From Litoditis marina (taxonomy: Eukaryota > Nematoda > Chromadorea > Rhabditida > Rhabditidae), in the NCBI GenBank assembly GCA_964036275.1, contig OZ038437.1:9496304-9560303 (forward strand): a stretch of DNA of 64,000 bases, written 5' to 3'. This document shows, one piece after another, positions 11,012-22,757 of this stretch; position 1 is the stretch's first letter, and each line of letters opens with the position of its first letter. A program made the position numbers and the translations under genes. The notes under the pieces are model-generated. The model was not told the DNA's origin and did not search any database. It worked only from the letters and a program-made list of their open reading frames with translations.

Positions 11012-14000
11012 TTCGTTTGGCAACCCTCCGTGACATATGTCGTTGCGAGAGGTAGCTTTCTAATCGATGACCTCTATCGCGATCCCAGTTATTGCTCTCG
11101 TTTTTGCCACGTTTTTCCATTATCCGCCGCAATTACTCCTTCTGTCTTCAAAAGTAACGACAAAACCTTCCAACCTGTTTTTAATGGTAATCAAATGTAT
11201 GAAGATGGTGAGTTTGTTTTCATTTGCAGTGTGAATATAGTTTCAGTAGAATATAATATAATTTGTTTGCGATTGAACACGATTCACAAGAGGCAAGCGA
11301 ATTTTCATATTCCCACGGCCACTCGAGACGACCATCGAAAAATTCGTCCTAGCAGGCTATGTCCCACTTTCCACATAATATGTAGCACTCCAAAAGGGTA
11401 AATAAAGAGAAAAGTTAGTATACACAATACATTGTTTTCTGGGGATTTCGCTAATAGAACCAAACTGATTATGCGTATAGTAATGAAATGAAAGAACAAA
11501 TTATCAACACTTATTTGAAAAAAATGCTTTTTAGATGAGCTGTTTGAAATTCCTCCAAGAGAGATTTCTTGGTCTTGCCAAACTATTGATCAGTCCATCA
11601 TTGGTAATGGTAGTTTCGGTGTCATTTACAGAGTAAACTACAAGCGAGAGGTTAGTGTTAGTTTTTCCACAAATTGTTGTGGTTTAGTAATTTGAGGTTC
11701 AATCAATGTGGAATATCAAAATGTTGATGATTCTGCTAAAGAATTCGACAAACGCTACACAAAAATTTATCCAAAGTTTCGTTATTTTACAGGTTGTGGC
11801 GTTAAAAAAGTTGCAGATGAGCCATCGTTCAAATTCTACCGCTTTCCTTGAAGGTATGCCCTTTTTTGGACTGATGGAGCCATTGTTAGTAAGAAATCGA
11901 ATAGAGTCAACGTCACAAAAATTGTCGAAAAGAACGAGTCAATGGGTAACCTAATTGCCTTCGAAATGTGTTCGCATTCAATTCAGATTTCCTGTCACAG
12001 AGGTTATCTTTGACAAAGTTATGATATGTATAAGAAAACATTTTTTGAGATCTTCAAATGTGTTTCGTAGAAGTGCCAGTAGGAATGGTGTAAACGGTTG
12101 TACAGTGGCCGTATTTTGTAAGCTCAAATAGGCGTGTAAGTAAGAAATTCCGGGTAACTTCCCCGAAACGGTATGTGAACGCTATTTGAGGTGACTTACA
12201 CGGCCATATTTACCCGAGCGGTAGGGGGTCAAATAGCCGCTATTTGAGCACATTTCTATTCTAAAACTTATTTTCTGGCATTTTCCTGATTCTTTTTCGA
12301 CATTTTTACATCAAATGTAACAATGGAAATTATGAGTATAATTTCGAACGAATATTTCGAATTTGGAAAAATCAGAGTTATTCGAGCATGTAAAACAACT
12401 ATGTTGTTTGAAATGTTGAGAATTGACAATTTTTCATGTTTTTATGATACTTTCTGATGTTCTCAGCGATAAAAGCCCAATTTCAGGTTCTAGTGACTAT
12501 TTTTGCTAATAATGGTTGGACCTTCACAAATATTGTTTTCAGTGATCAATTTCTCAATTTAAAGTAAATCATCGAAATACCCGAAATTTCCCCAACTCTA
12601 CTTCACAAATTATTGTTTCAAAATAATATAACTCAAATTCCGTTCTTGAAATATGAAATTAATATCCAACGTACCCATTCCAAATGACGGTTGACACGCC
12701 TATTTGGCAAATAGCTTCTATGAACCTTACAAAATACCAATGCGGGTAAATAAGTTACCCGCAAATAGGCTATTTTGAATTTTCACTATTTGAGCCTATT
12801 TGACAAATAGCGTTACAAAATAGGGCCACAGGAGTCGCTCTTCTTAAAGTAAGTACATACGTGTTGTCCTAACCGAAAATGTTCGTAGTTTGATCTCCAT
12901 TACTTCTCGGTCAAAATACGAAAAATTGATCACTCCCTCTAACGCTCTTTTTTTCAGCGTTGAAACGAGAGGCAATGATGATCAATCGTTTTCGGCATGC
13001 AAACATAGTGAAGATCTACGGGGTGTGTTTAGAGGAACCATTTTTGGGGATACTATTGGAGTATTGTGCCGGTGAGTGCAACATTCATTGAAAATTGTGA
13101 CTTTCTATGACGTATAGTTTGTTCCCTCTCTAGGTGAACTCTTAGAGTGTGCATTTGAAATTTCGAGTAGTTTCTTTCTTTTGAAACCTTGATTAGCTTG
13201 TCAGAGCGGTATAAAAATAGACACACTAATACTAGAGTGGTTAACCATTTCCAAAAATCAATTCAATTCAATTCCAATTCCAACCAATTCTCGAAAAATT
13301 CTGAAATTTCAATTCCAATTCTTTCATCATTTCAAAAAACCAATTCAATTCAATTTCAATTCCAACCAATTCTCGAAAAATTCCAAAAACTCAATTCCAA
13401 TTCTTTCAATGTTTTCAAAAATCAATTCAATTCAATTTCAATTCCGACCAATTCCGACCAATTCTTGAAAAATCAATTCCAATTTCAATTCTCAAGGCAT
13501 TTTTTCTGCAGAAAAGTTTTTTTTTTGAACGGACAGAGAAAACATTTACCTCTTTTTTTACGACGAACTGATTTTAACGATACAGACGAATTTTCTGTTG
13601 TGTAACTTCTGAAGTCTTCATTATTTTATTTTAACTGTAAAAGAGCTTGTCGAAAGTTAAATGAGTATAGTATATGGGCCCGGTAGTGCGATTCACATCA
13701 TACGTTTTTCAGGAAGTTCTTTCAAAGGAGTTTTACAGAAACTGATTGATTTCCCAGTTTCTGAGCTAACAATGTTGGATTGGGCACTCCAGATTGCAAA
13801 CGCAATGGCATACTTGGCTCAGCGAAACTGTGTTCATCGAGATCTAAAAGCGCACAATGGTACGATATTTAGTTTTCTCATGTTCTCTCAGTTCACTTTG
13901 GTCCACATCATTTCTACTAAGACTCCTATAGTACACATCGCAAACATCTTAGAAACAGCTATCTAATGCAAACTGTATCGATGTCAAAATTTTATTGAAA

Positions 14001-16123
14001 AACTCTTGGAAATAAAGTTAATAGAACCAAATGTGCAATTTGTACCCATGCAATTTGTGCAAAATTTCGTCAAAAAATTAACGAGAAGTGAAGGCAGTGC
14101 AAGGCTTGATTCTCTGCTCTAGCAGTCTCAGTAGAAATGAAAAGACCGTGGGTAGTAGTTCTCTCGTTTTGAGTTGTATTTCGACCTAACACTAATTGTC
14201 CGTTAATATCTGCTCTCGTCAACAACACAATCACTAGTAGGTACAACGAATTCGCATACGCCTTGGAGTCCGTTTCTCATTTTCGCTGGTTCAAACCCAG
14301 TACCTAGTTTAGACTAATCATTGGGAGCCGTGTATCCGAGTAAACGTTAAAAAACTAGGTTTCGCAAAAAAGAACCCACACTGTGCACTTAATTATTGAC
14401 AACAACTCATTACAACAGCAACATATAAAGTTATGTTTTTTCACGTTTTGTTCTATTTCAAATTCAGTTCTGGTGAAACAAGAGGCCTGTCTTTGCGGTT
14501 TGGAAGACAATGTCAACAATCCTACACAATCATCAGAGGTATGCTTTTTCTTATCAGAATTGTTGTACAGTAGCAATTCAAATTTCAAGTCAGTTGGAAC
14601 TAAATAATTGATTCTGACGAGGTGTACAATTTTCCTATAAACGTTTAGCTAAATGGGATTCTTACTCACAATCTCAAAACTTAGAAACTTAGGTCAGTGA
14701 ACAGTTTTGAGCTTTGATCTCTTCAGTTTCAGATGACTGAACTATGTTATTTGTGTTGGAAGTGTCCCCTGAGCAAGTTGACACTGCAATTGAGTGATTT
14801 TGGCGACACAAAAGAAATAAAACCTTATGTGAACAGGTATTTGAATCATGTCAGGATATGTAACATTTTGAATTATAATTAGACGTTTTTTGAATCTTGT
14901 AAGCGAGAAGAGGTAATTGAGGTTACCGGAAATACCTACACACGACGTTGTGGGCGTGACATCGAACGAAAATATGTACATCGTATGCTATTTAAAATTG
15001 TTAGTTTTGTATGGAAATTTGTCTCATGGGTCAATTTTTTTCCATGTGATTTCTTGGGAAATTTGTCAAACAAAGCCTGACCAATAACGCAAAACATCGA
15101 TTTTCAAGAAAGCGTGTGAACACGGTGGGCACCAATGCATTTCTCGCTCCGGAGGCCTACCGGGATCATCTTTACACGGAATATTCTGATGTCTGGAGTT
15201 ACGGTGTACTTCTTTGGGAGATTCGAACCAGAAAACAACCATACGGAGGTGTCGCGAATCACATGGTCGCATTTATGGTTAGTTTGGTTCGATCTAACTT
15301 TCGTTGGTTCGATTTCCTCCCGGGACGAACAAGTTCGGTAGGGACCAGTTTGTGAAAAAATTTACATGTGCACTGTTGTACAATGATCACGAGTAAGTAA
15401 TAAACTTCTATGAACTTTTTATTCCGGGTTGGTTATTGAATCCAGCCTTAGAACTATTTTACTGCTAGCTCCATGTCGAGTGAAACGTGTTTGAGAAACA
15501 CAAGAATCTGACGAGCTGAACTGTTAGATTTTTTTCTATGTTTTCCGATAAATGACGCAAATAATTTCTAAATGTTTTTCATGTGACATATTTCATTTTC
15601 TATGAATGCGTTTCAGGTTGAACAGAGAGGTTCAACTTTGGAACTAGATGAGAGCTGCCCTCCACTGTGGAAAGCTGTGATGCAATCATGCTGGAAGGTA
15701 GAAAATCAAAGAATTACTTAAAGAAGGACGATTATATGGGCCAATCCCAACGCTTTAGTCCTTTACACTGCAATACATTTTTTCAATTGTAGCTTGAAAT
15801 ACCTTTTGAACGTGATGTGGTGAAAAACAACCTAAACTCTTGCCCTGTCAAAGTCTCTGTGAAATTTACTAGAACAATATTTCAATTTTGCAGTTCAATC
15901 GTGATTTTTGTGAATAACTGTCAGTAGGCAGATGAACCCTTCAAATAGATTTTTGAGAACATCATTCCAATCAGGATTCCAGATGTCACCCTCTGACCGA
16001 CCAACGTTTGAGAAAATATGCAACACGTTCCAAGAATACGCTGAAAATTTGAGTTCTGCGGTAGGTTTGTACAGGGAGCGTTCATTGTATGGACCACGTA
16101 TAGTCTGTTTCACGAAACAATAG
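11012..16123 (+). CDS. MLK/TKL-like protein kinase, ten exons seen
   Basis: Exons 11012-11207, 11535-11650, 11793-11853, 12958-13071, 13713-13859, 14468-14538, 14733-14836, 15109-15277, 15617-15697 and 15983-16123 keep phase throughout and end at TAG, giving about 399 residues. The first 65 ([11 protein letters not shown]...) match no domain I recognise. Then come the glycine loop [16 protein letters not shown] (ATP lysine), LKREAMMI (C-helix), hinge LLEYCAG, catalytic loop [11 protein letters not shown] (SDFGDTKE), APE (FLAPEAY), [12 protein letters not shown] and a final SDRPTF. HRDLK with SYGVLLWE and a PYGGV..HMVAFMV tail resembles mixed-lineage kinases, a MAP3K-type group. Catalytic residues look intact. 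An AATAAA-like signal follows near 16138. The true N-terminus was not found. Introns carry at least two miniature elements. Confidence 0.85.
12105..12828. mobile_element. Non-autonomous inverted-repeat DNA element in kinase intron
   Basis: The left end GTGGCCGTATTTTGTAA and the right end, read in reverse as GTGGCCCTATTTTGTAA, are near-identical terminal inverted repeats. CAAATAGGC/GCTATTTG motifs recur inside both ends. There is no open frame. It fills most of the 1.1-kb intron between exons 11793-11853 and 12958-13071. The target duplication is not clear. Confidence 0.65.
13233..13494. repeat. AATTCC-rich repeat, relic of the element at 21024
   Basis: An array of AATTCC/AATTCA words. Its left end TAGAGTGGTTAACCATTTCC resembles the terminal repeat TAGGGTTGTTAATCAATTCC of the hAT-type element at 21024-21722, and both continue with CAAAAATCAA. 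Probably a diverged relative, here inside an intron of the MLK-like kinase gene. Confidence 0.5.
15715..15800. repeat. Snapback repeat family, half copy
   Basis: GAAGGACGATTATATGGGCCAATCC followed by AACGCTTTAGTCCTTTACACTGCAAT matches one arm of the repeat at 8320-8460. It lies in the last intron of the MLK-like kinase gene. Confidence 0.45.
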
Positions 16124-16275
16124 CCCTCTACAGTGAAATAATAAAACTTTTAAGTGAATTTATCATATCTTGTAGGTGTTGTACATAGTGTAAACTCTGT
16201 GATTTAGTTTTCCACTTCGGGTACTACAAGCATACAACAAAAGTGAATCTTAAATCCGGTTTGTTGATTAGATAA

Positions 16276-17316
16276 ATGCGTTTTAGTTTTCGAAAGATTA
16301 CTGTAGAAAGTCATCGATTGGTGAAACGAACTATACTAGCTCAATTTTCCCAATTTTTCCTTATCCCCCGCAATTCTGTTTCGAGTTTTAACTGTCACCA
16401 ATTTTCAACAAGTGTACGTGAAACAAAATCTCGAAATGTTTCAGAGTTTTGCGAATACAGATACTACCAGACAGAGCAATTCTCGAAGAATAACAAATTC
16501 ATTCTCTACTTCTCATCAAAAGATCCCGAAAGCATCGAAGGTAAGTACGTTCAGATTTCTGTAATTTGTGCGGAGCAATTCAATCGCGCCTCACCGTGTT
16601 TTCCCAATTTTTGCGTATTACATTTCATGATGAGAAGTCTATATCATGGATATGTACTAATCCACTGCTCTGTTTGACAGGAAACATTTATTTTAAACTC
16701 TCTACTTTTTAAACGATGTCCTATACCGATATTGTATTACAGTCCGTGGAGTCGCCAGCGTCTGAAGACAAAGCGACAGTTTCAAAAGTACCTTCAGGTA
16801 TGTTTCTCATGTTTAACGCTCATTTGGTTTGTAAGATTATCTTCATCTGAAAAGTGACCAGTGTTTTGTTGTGGTTTGTGTTTTATATGGACCGAATTGG
16901 GACCGAGAAACAGGGGAGGGGATCAAACAACAAACACTACGGGATAGGGCAAAATACACAGTGTAGGCTCGGAAGAGTGAACCCTATGTCTATGTTCATT
17001 CGTTTTTTGAAAATCCGGCCGTACAATCAATAAATTTTACAGTTTTTTTCACAAAATTTTACAAACGTTCAAAACAATACTCATTTTTTTGTTTTCAGCT
17101 TCTCTCAGACACGAAGTTTCTTCGAATACCAGTCGATCCTACGTCCGAAACCAACGATCGTCGAACACGTTCACGAACTCTCACATGACCGTTTCGAAGG
17201 TAGAATCTTCATGGAAAAATTATAAAATTATGCCTGAGTACGGAGATCACACGCAAATCAATTACCTTTTATATATTACAAATGAGTCAGCATCGGTAGG
17301 AATCGGCTTGAACTAA
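16276..17316 (+). CDS. Doubtful multi-exon gene, function unknown
   Basis: Three coding-like segments. The frame from ATG 16276 reaches a strong donor (GTAAGT) at about 16542. The frame from ATG 16715 reads MSYTDIVLQ and meets a donor GTATGT near 16798. The segment after TTTTCAG (from about 17099) stays open to TAA 17316. The second and third segments join in phase, while the first does not continue in phase through either nearby acceptor, so two genes or a mis-modelled exon are possible. The residues are Ser/Thr/Asn-rich with no domain I recognise. Direction and position behind the MLK-like gene do not suggest a role. Confidence 0.3.
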
Positions 17317-17559
17317 ATTATTCCGAAGACGACTAAGGTTGTGAATTCACCTAATGCCTTCACTACATTTCAAAGATCTGAATTTGAAAGATCTGGCAAA
17401 GGTTCGATTTGACTCAAATTTCCCAATGTCGATATTATTCCGGATCCAACCCAAATTTATCCTTGATCCATTCCGTAGTCATGAATTGTTCATGAGTTGA
17501 AAGCAAGAAAACTCTCAGTTAACACACAAAATATACAACAGGTGTTCAGCAACAAACTC

Positions 17560-17691
17560 TCACCGTTTCGCTTGAGCTCGCGCAGCGTCCGTGGTCAGTT
17601 TAGGATTTTGTTGCAGATCTTCGCGCGGTGGATGGTGGAATCCCAATGAGTTATGGACTATTGCCAGAACCAATAGAAATGTTGTTTTCAT
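17560..17691 (-). CDS. Small secreted peptide precursor, 43 aa
   Basis: ATG 17691, stop 17562-17560. It begins with a typical signal peptide (MKTTFLLVLAIVHNSLG) followed by about 26 polar residues ending in AQAKR. A 3' splice consensus (ATTTTCAG) sits 6 nt before the ATG, as seen when nematode mRNAs are trans-spliced or have a short leader exon, and TATATAAG-like DNA lies at 17728-17735. The last codons overlap a possible donor (CG|GTGAGA), so the frame may continue in a later exon not found. The terminal Lys-Arg could be a prohormone cleavage site; function unknown. Confidence 0.5.
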   Translation of the reverse strand: MKTTFLLVLAIVHNSLGFHHPPREDLQQNPKLTTDAARAQAKR

Positions 17692-18943
17692 CTCATACTG
17701 AAAATGCAATTCATGATGAAAAGTCTCTATATAAGGGAGACAAGCAAGAAAAACTATATTCGTAAAAATAAATGTTGAAACGACAGTGATAATATCCAAT
17801 ATAGCATAATAACGTTAATCCGAAATCTATTTGGCAGTCTAGCTAGGTCTCAACGTCAAACTGAAAACAATTTCTGCCAATCTCAGAACGATGTGCGCCA
17901 ATGTTCTGCGATTGGCCAGCTACAAAACCGAAATGACATTGAGGTCAATGAGGCCGCAGACATCGGCGTCTCTCTCTTCGAGGCCGCTACAGAAGTGTTC
18001 GACTGATTGGCTTAAAACTGTCTGAGTAACACATGAACAGTTGCGTCAATCTTTCGCGATAATCAAACTACAAAAGAGAGCGTGGAGGTCAATGACAATG
18101 ACACTGCAGAACGATGGAGACAAAAACCATAGCGATCAATGTACACATATGAAATATAAACCATGATAGCAGTTCGCAGTGAAATCGGATTGCAGTTACA
18201 ACAGAAATGTGAGAAGAGGCCGAGTCCCCCCCCCCCCCCCCCCCCATATCCGTGGCGAAGATATATTTCGAGTATGCAGAGACAAAAATATCTGGAGGAC
18301 AGACAAGGAACACCATTTCGTAACGATTAGAAGTAATCTAATGAATCATAAAATCTTGAATGCACAATAGCTGAATCTTATGGAATCTCCACCTAAGTTC
18401 AGGTAATGTAACATGACAAACTATCTTCAGAAAAGGTTTATCGAGAAAATGATGTTTGGGAGCAAATAGGTCAGGGTTTTTCGTCTCAGATAGTTTCCAG
18501 TCGAGTGGCACGCCTCTTTTATAGATGTATGGAAGCTTTCTGAGACGCAAGAATTTGAGGACAAGCTCCGCCCACTTGTGACTCATCGCCGCGCTCCAGC
18601 TATCAGGCAGATACCGTGATCGACTACGAACTACCTTGACGAACTAGCCTCATAAGTTTACTTAACAAATACCAGTTGATTAGCTCCTGAGTAATGAAAT
18701 ATTTGCAAATTACTCAAATTCACCAACTCAATGAAGAGTATTTTTCCGCATACTTTTTGATGCAGGAGAAAAAGACCTCTCATTAACAAGAAGCAGTATT
18801 CACAATCCTCACTGCACTTCAAAAGGCATCTTCTCATATTCATTTCTTTCTGCTAGAAGTGCCCTCTAAACTGGAGCTTTCTCAGTTTCGTTGAGCACTT
18901 GACGGTTACGAATGATTTGTTTATGCGGCCGGAAGAATAATCT
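17692..18943. other. Non-coding stretch with poly-C run
   Basis: No supported gene. It contains a run of 20 C at 18226-18245 and a TATAAAAG motif on the minus strand near 18517-18524 with no gene I can attach to it. Confidence 0.4.
17728..17735 (-). promoter_or_regulatory. TATA-like box of the small secreted peptide gene
   Basis: Reads TTATATAG on the minus strand, about 37-44 bp upstream of the predicted ATG at 17691. Confidence 0.35.
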
Positions 18944-19373
18944 AATTGTAAAATACTATCAGCTGTTTAAAAGTTTTAAAACAATAAATTAGGTCATCAC
19001 TCTCTCGAGAAAAGACGCAACATACTGCATTTGCTCATGATTCACAAACGTGTTGACGAAAAAAAAAATTCATGCGTCTGATAACTAGCGAACTTGAAGT
19101 TAAAGGTTGCAACTAGGATTCACTGGTCCCAAATTCAAGACTTGAGCACAGTTTTTTTTACTCAGATCTGGTTCTTAATATCCGAGGTTAACCGAACGTA
19201 AATGAGTTTAAAATGTTCAAGTGTGCTGGGCTCGTTCGCGTAGTTGTGATGGGCTTGTCCAATCCTTCACTATCACTGTATTCTGCATTTCATTCTGTTT
19301 ATACCTCCGTTTATCATTTGTTATTTAGTTTTTTCGTATCCATATGCGCAATTAATTGATCCATCAACAGAGT
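18944..19373 (+). pseudogene. Decayed 3' end of a CR1-like LINE
   Basis: Matches, with many indels, the LINE 3' end at 28500-28597 plus 40183-40697. Shared blocks in order: TGTAAAATACTATCAGCTG, TCTCGAGAAAAGACGCAAC, CCCAAATTCAAGACTTGAGCACA, CAGATCTGGTTCT and the terminal TATCCATATGCGCAATTAATTGATC. The frame is destroyed. It ends just before the crystallin gene fragment. Confidence 0.65.
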
Positions 19374-19379
19374 TTTTGG

Positions 19380-19524
19380 CTAGGGCAGTTAATTTCCACC
19401 CAAATATTTCTATTCCAAAATTATTCATACGAACACGCCTATCAGTTTTTATTAGATATTTTCAGGCATCGAGCACTTTTGTGACAGAAGGTTGTACTCT
19501 GCATGTATTTGATGACAAGAACTT
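19380..19524 (+). pseudogene. Truncated beta/gamma-crystallin-like exon 2
   Basis: Intron end and first 59 bases of exon 2 (from 19466) of the crystallin-like genes downstream, read up to TTTGATGACAAGAACTT, then abruptly joined to sequence that lies upstream of exon 1 in the intact copies (TTTCAAACGTAGAAACACC, near 19530). This is the trace of an additional tandem copy lost by deletion between exon 2 and the next gene's 5' flank. Confidence 0.8.
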
Positions 19525-19666
19525 TGCTTTTCAAACGTAGAAACACCTTACTTGTTTGGGTAAGCCTAATGCGTTCGTTTCGTGTAGCCTGATGCGTTTT
19601 TGTTCGATATGTTGTCTCGTGGAACAGTTACTACTATCTCATACCCGCTCTACTCATTTTCAGAAG

Positions 19667-20341
19667 ATGATGTTCGCACTCCTCCTTGCTGCCCTTATTC
19701 CTCTCTCATCGGCTTCAGCCGATTTCCTCGACAAAAACGATTGTCGTACCGCGGACCACAACTGTGCCGTGATGTGGACTGATACCAACTGTCGAGGAGA
19801 ACCATTCTACATGGTTTCGGGAGGTAGAAGTATCAATATGGTGGAACTCAAAGAAAATGTTGGTTTATGTTATGAATTGTGGTAATCTAGAAATGAGAGG
19901 CACTCCTGACATGACATTCGTCTGGGGAATATGGAGAAAAGGTGCAATGTTTATTTTCGTATGGTTCGAAATAAATGTATTTCCGTATAAAAAAGGACAA
20001 AATGAACATATTTTCAAATATGCTAATTGAAACTCACATGAGTTTATTTTTTGTGGAGAGTCTCTATGTAAATAGTCTTCTAAAACCTTCGTGCGTGTAT
20101 GTTCGTTTTGGCTAGCGTAGTGAATTTCCACTCATAGGTTTCTATTTCGAAATTATTCATACGAACACGCCTATCAGTTTTTATTAGATATTTTCAGGCA
20201 TCGAGCACTTTTGTGACAGAAGGTTGTACTCTGCATGTATTTGATGACAAGAACTTCGCCGGAAACACCTACACTCTGACCGGGGGATATACTGACATGA
20301 CCGCCAATGCAGAAATCGGAAGTGTCAAATGCGTGTGTTAA
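19667..20341 (+). CDS. Secreted single-domain beta/gamma-crystallin-like protein, copy 1
   Basis: Exons 19667-19858 and 20198-20341, joined in phase 0, give 111 residues. A signal peptide (MMFALLLAALIPLSSASA) is followed by two Greek-key-type repeats: CAVMWTDTNCRGEPFYMVSGG in exon 1 and CTLHVFDDKNFAGNTYTLTGG in exon 2, i.e. one beta/gamma-crystallin domain with several cysteines. TTTTCAG lies 3 nt before the ATG; AATAAA at 20356-20361. Two signs of decay: the donor reads AAAT|GTTGGT where copy 2 has AAAG|GTTAGT, and the promoter block of copy 2 is missing because a deletion has fused an older exon 2 to its 5' flank. If unspliced, the frame stops shortly after exon 1 (residue 72). Function unknown; extracellular binding or defence roles are possible for such proteins. 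Confidence 0.8.
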
Positions 20342-20707
20342 AATCAAGTTGCGTGAATAAAGCTGTTCTGCTCTTTTCTGAATGTTCCGTGGCGGAAAAT
20401 CATCACTTGAGTTAGAAATACACATCAATATAAGCTGAGTGTACCTTCCAGCGTTATCGCACAAGTAACGGTACATGATCGTTTAACCTTCCCAACTCAT
20501 TCGATGGACTCTGCATTTTGAACAAAACAAAGCCAGAAACTGGGCGAAACCTACCACCATCTAACGCAACTTGTCGAACAAGTTAGGAAAAAACTTTGTA
20601 CAGAATTTTATTCATATTCACAAACCAGTGAAGTCAGATGTCCACTGGTGATGAACTACGTCGTTCACAGTTCGTTCGAATGGAAGTAACCTAGTTGTTT
20701 GTTTACA

Positions 20708-22062
20708 CTAGTATATTTTGCATGGAACATTAGCTAACACCGAAGTAGGCAGAACATGATAAGTAAAACATTTAGAAACTATATTGCAAACAACATTTCT
20801 GGATTGTTCAACTACCTCCATTTCTGTTTGACGGTTGGTGTCGGCTGGATTTGGTTGCGTTGTAGTTTGGTCGTTGACCTCACCTTGAACGGCGTCTTGT
20901 TTTGATTGTCTGGCAATGAATCCGGCCTTCCGCTGGTCCTGGGTCTCAAAATTACGCACATGAAAAGTTGACATAGAAGCATCAGATTTTATTACATTGG
21001 AAAGTTCAATTAGACAAGGAGAGTAGGGTTGTTAGAATTGGAATTGGAATTGGAATTGGAATTGATAGAATTGAGATAATCACCCAAAAGAATTGCAATT
21101 CCAATTCTTTTTGTCTGTCGAAAAGAATTGGAATTGCAATTCCAATTCTTTTGTATGTCGAAAATGGTTGGAATTGCAATTCCAATTCTTTTGTATGTCG
21201 AAAAATTTCTGGAATTGCAATTCCAATTCTTTCGTATATCAGAACAACTGGAATTGGAATTGGAATTGACTTGATTTTCGCTCAGAATTAATTCAGAATC
21301 GATTCACAATTCCATGCTGTTTTTCCTTGTTCATTATCAAATTACCATTGTTCCTTATGTATTTCGTTCAATGGAACCAAAGTGAACATTGTTTATCTTT
21401 GTTCTTTGAAGAAAAAAACTGACATGAAGTTGGAAACACAGTCAGTTCCAATCAATTCCAATCAATTCCAACCATTGGAATTGAGAATCTGAGATTTCGA
21501 GGAATTGATCGGAATTGGAATTGGAATTGAGCAGTTTTTGAAAATCTAAAAGAATTGGAATTGGAATTGAGTGGTTTTGCGAATTGCAAAAGAATTGGAA
21601 TTGGAATTGAGTGGTTTTCGAAAATTGAAAAAGAATTGGGATTGGAATTGAGTGGTTTTTGAGAAACGAAAAAGAATTGGAATTGGAATTGACTTGATTT
21701 TTGGAATTGATTAACAACCCTAAAGGAGAGGGATCACAATTTTTGATAGAAACTTCGAGTGGACGAGATAAAGCATATTGACGTGATTTTCTAAAACGGT
21801 GGAGAATTGGAACATAAGATGGAGAGATGGACACCAAATTGCAAATTGCATTCGCCTTTTTCTTTGTTGTGGAACTCTCTGATGAATCATAAGTAGTGAG
21901 ACATCGGCGATCGTTGAAAGGGTATAGTTCGAATTGAATAAGGGTGGGCAGAGATTGAGTCAGATTGTCGATTTTGGAGTTGAGTGTTTTGATTTCCCTC
22001 AAAATGGGAGAAAAATGGGTTCGAGATGGTACCATTTTCGGACGAGGCGACAGAATAATCAA
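20708..22062 (-). pseudogene. LINE ORF1-like relic, interrupted by a hAT-type element
   Basis: Two parts, 22062-21723 and 21015-20708, encode pieces similar to the 330-aa frame at 45722-46714 (SPRPKMVPSRTHF, RRCLTTYD, FETQDQRKAGFIARQSKQDA). The element at 21024-21722 separates them; an uninterrupted paralogue lies at 24195-24842. The frame differs in many codons from the 45.7-kb copy. Confidence 0.7.
21024..21722. mobile_element. hAT-type non-autonomous element made of AATTGG repeats
   Basis: Terminal inverted repeats TAGGGTTGTTA / TAACAACCCTA. An 8-bp target duplication AAGGAGAG flanks it at 21016-21023 and 21723-21730. The paralogous site at about 24501 is empty and reads AAGGAAAG once. 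An 8-bp duplication is diagnostic of hAT-type transposition in family knowledge. The interior is almost entirely arrays of GGAATT words in both orientations, with no coding capacity. Confidence 0.88.
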
Positions 22063-22178
22063 TCGAGAAAGAGGTCACCGCTCACGACTAGGCAGAGGGA
22101 TGTTATAAATCGCTGAAAGTTGAAGATATGAGAAAGCGAAAGCAAAGTTGATGAGTATATATTCAGATAGAAAAAAAT

Positions 22179-22600
22179 GTCGAGAAGTAAGGAACTGCTC
22201 TGCCGCTACAATATCATTACTCTAAGATGATATATAAAACCGGTTCTTGAGTGATTTTCATTAGCAATTATGTGAACTTCTCTGGTAGTTTTGTTAAGAA
22301 ACTTGTCCGTATTGTTTTAAATCAGATGAAAACTTTCTACTTGTCATTCGGTCTGATCCATGTAACGTCAGTTCTCCAAAGAAAAAAGTGTCGAGAAGGA
22401 AGGAATTGCTCTGCCGCTACAATATCATTACTTTAAGATGATATATAAAACCGGTTCTTGAGTGATTTTCATTGGCAATTATGTGAACTTCTCTGGTAGT
22501 TTTGTGTAGAAACTTGTCCGTATTGTTTTAAATCAGATGAAAACTTTCTACTTGTCATTCGGTCTGATCCATCTAACGTCAGTTATCCAACTACTTAATT
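22179..22600 (+). repeat. Tandem duplication of a 211-bp unit
   Basis: Unit starts GTCGAGAAG at 22179 and again at 22390; both run through GCTCTGCCGCTACAATATCATTACT, CCGGTTCTTGAGTGATTTTCATT and CATTCGGTCTGATCCAT. A single copy follows the other ORF1 relic at 24958-25147, so the duplication happened after the 3.5-kb segmental duplication, or one copy was lost. Confidence 0.8.
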
Positions 22601-22757
22601 CTAGCGATCGTTTGCGTCAATTTTTGGGCTTTAAAGACATTCGCTGGATCACTAGATTTTGGAGATAATCTCTGTGAGTTACCACAGCCTCTGTGAATGT
22701 TGGTGGAAACGATTGAGTTGTAAAGACAGTCATCCGGTTATTGGTCAATCACTCTTG

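Noticed and set aside
18226..18245. Run of 20 C as a special structure
   Set aside because: A lone homopolymer with no repeated flanks; length may also be an assembly matter.
21031..21720. CRISPR-like array of regularly spaced repeats
   Set aside because: Words are simple AATTGG repeats without unique spacers, inside a hAT-type element in a eukaryotic genome.
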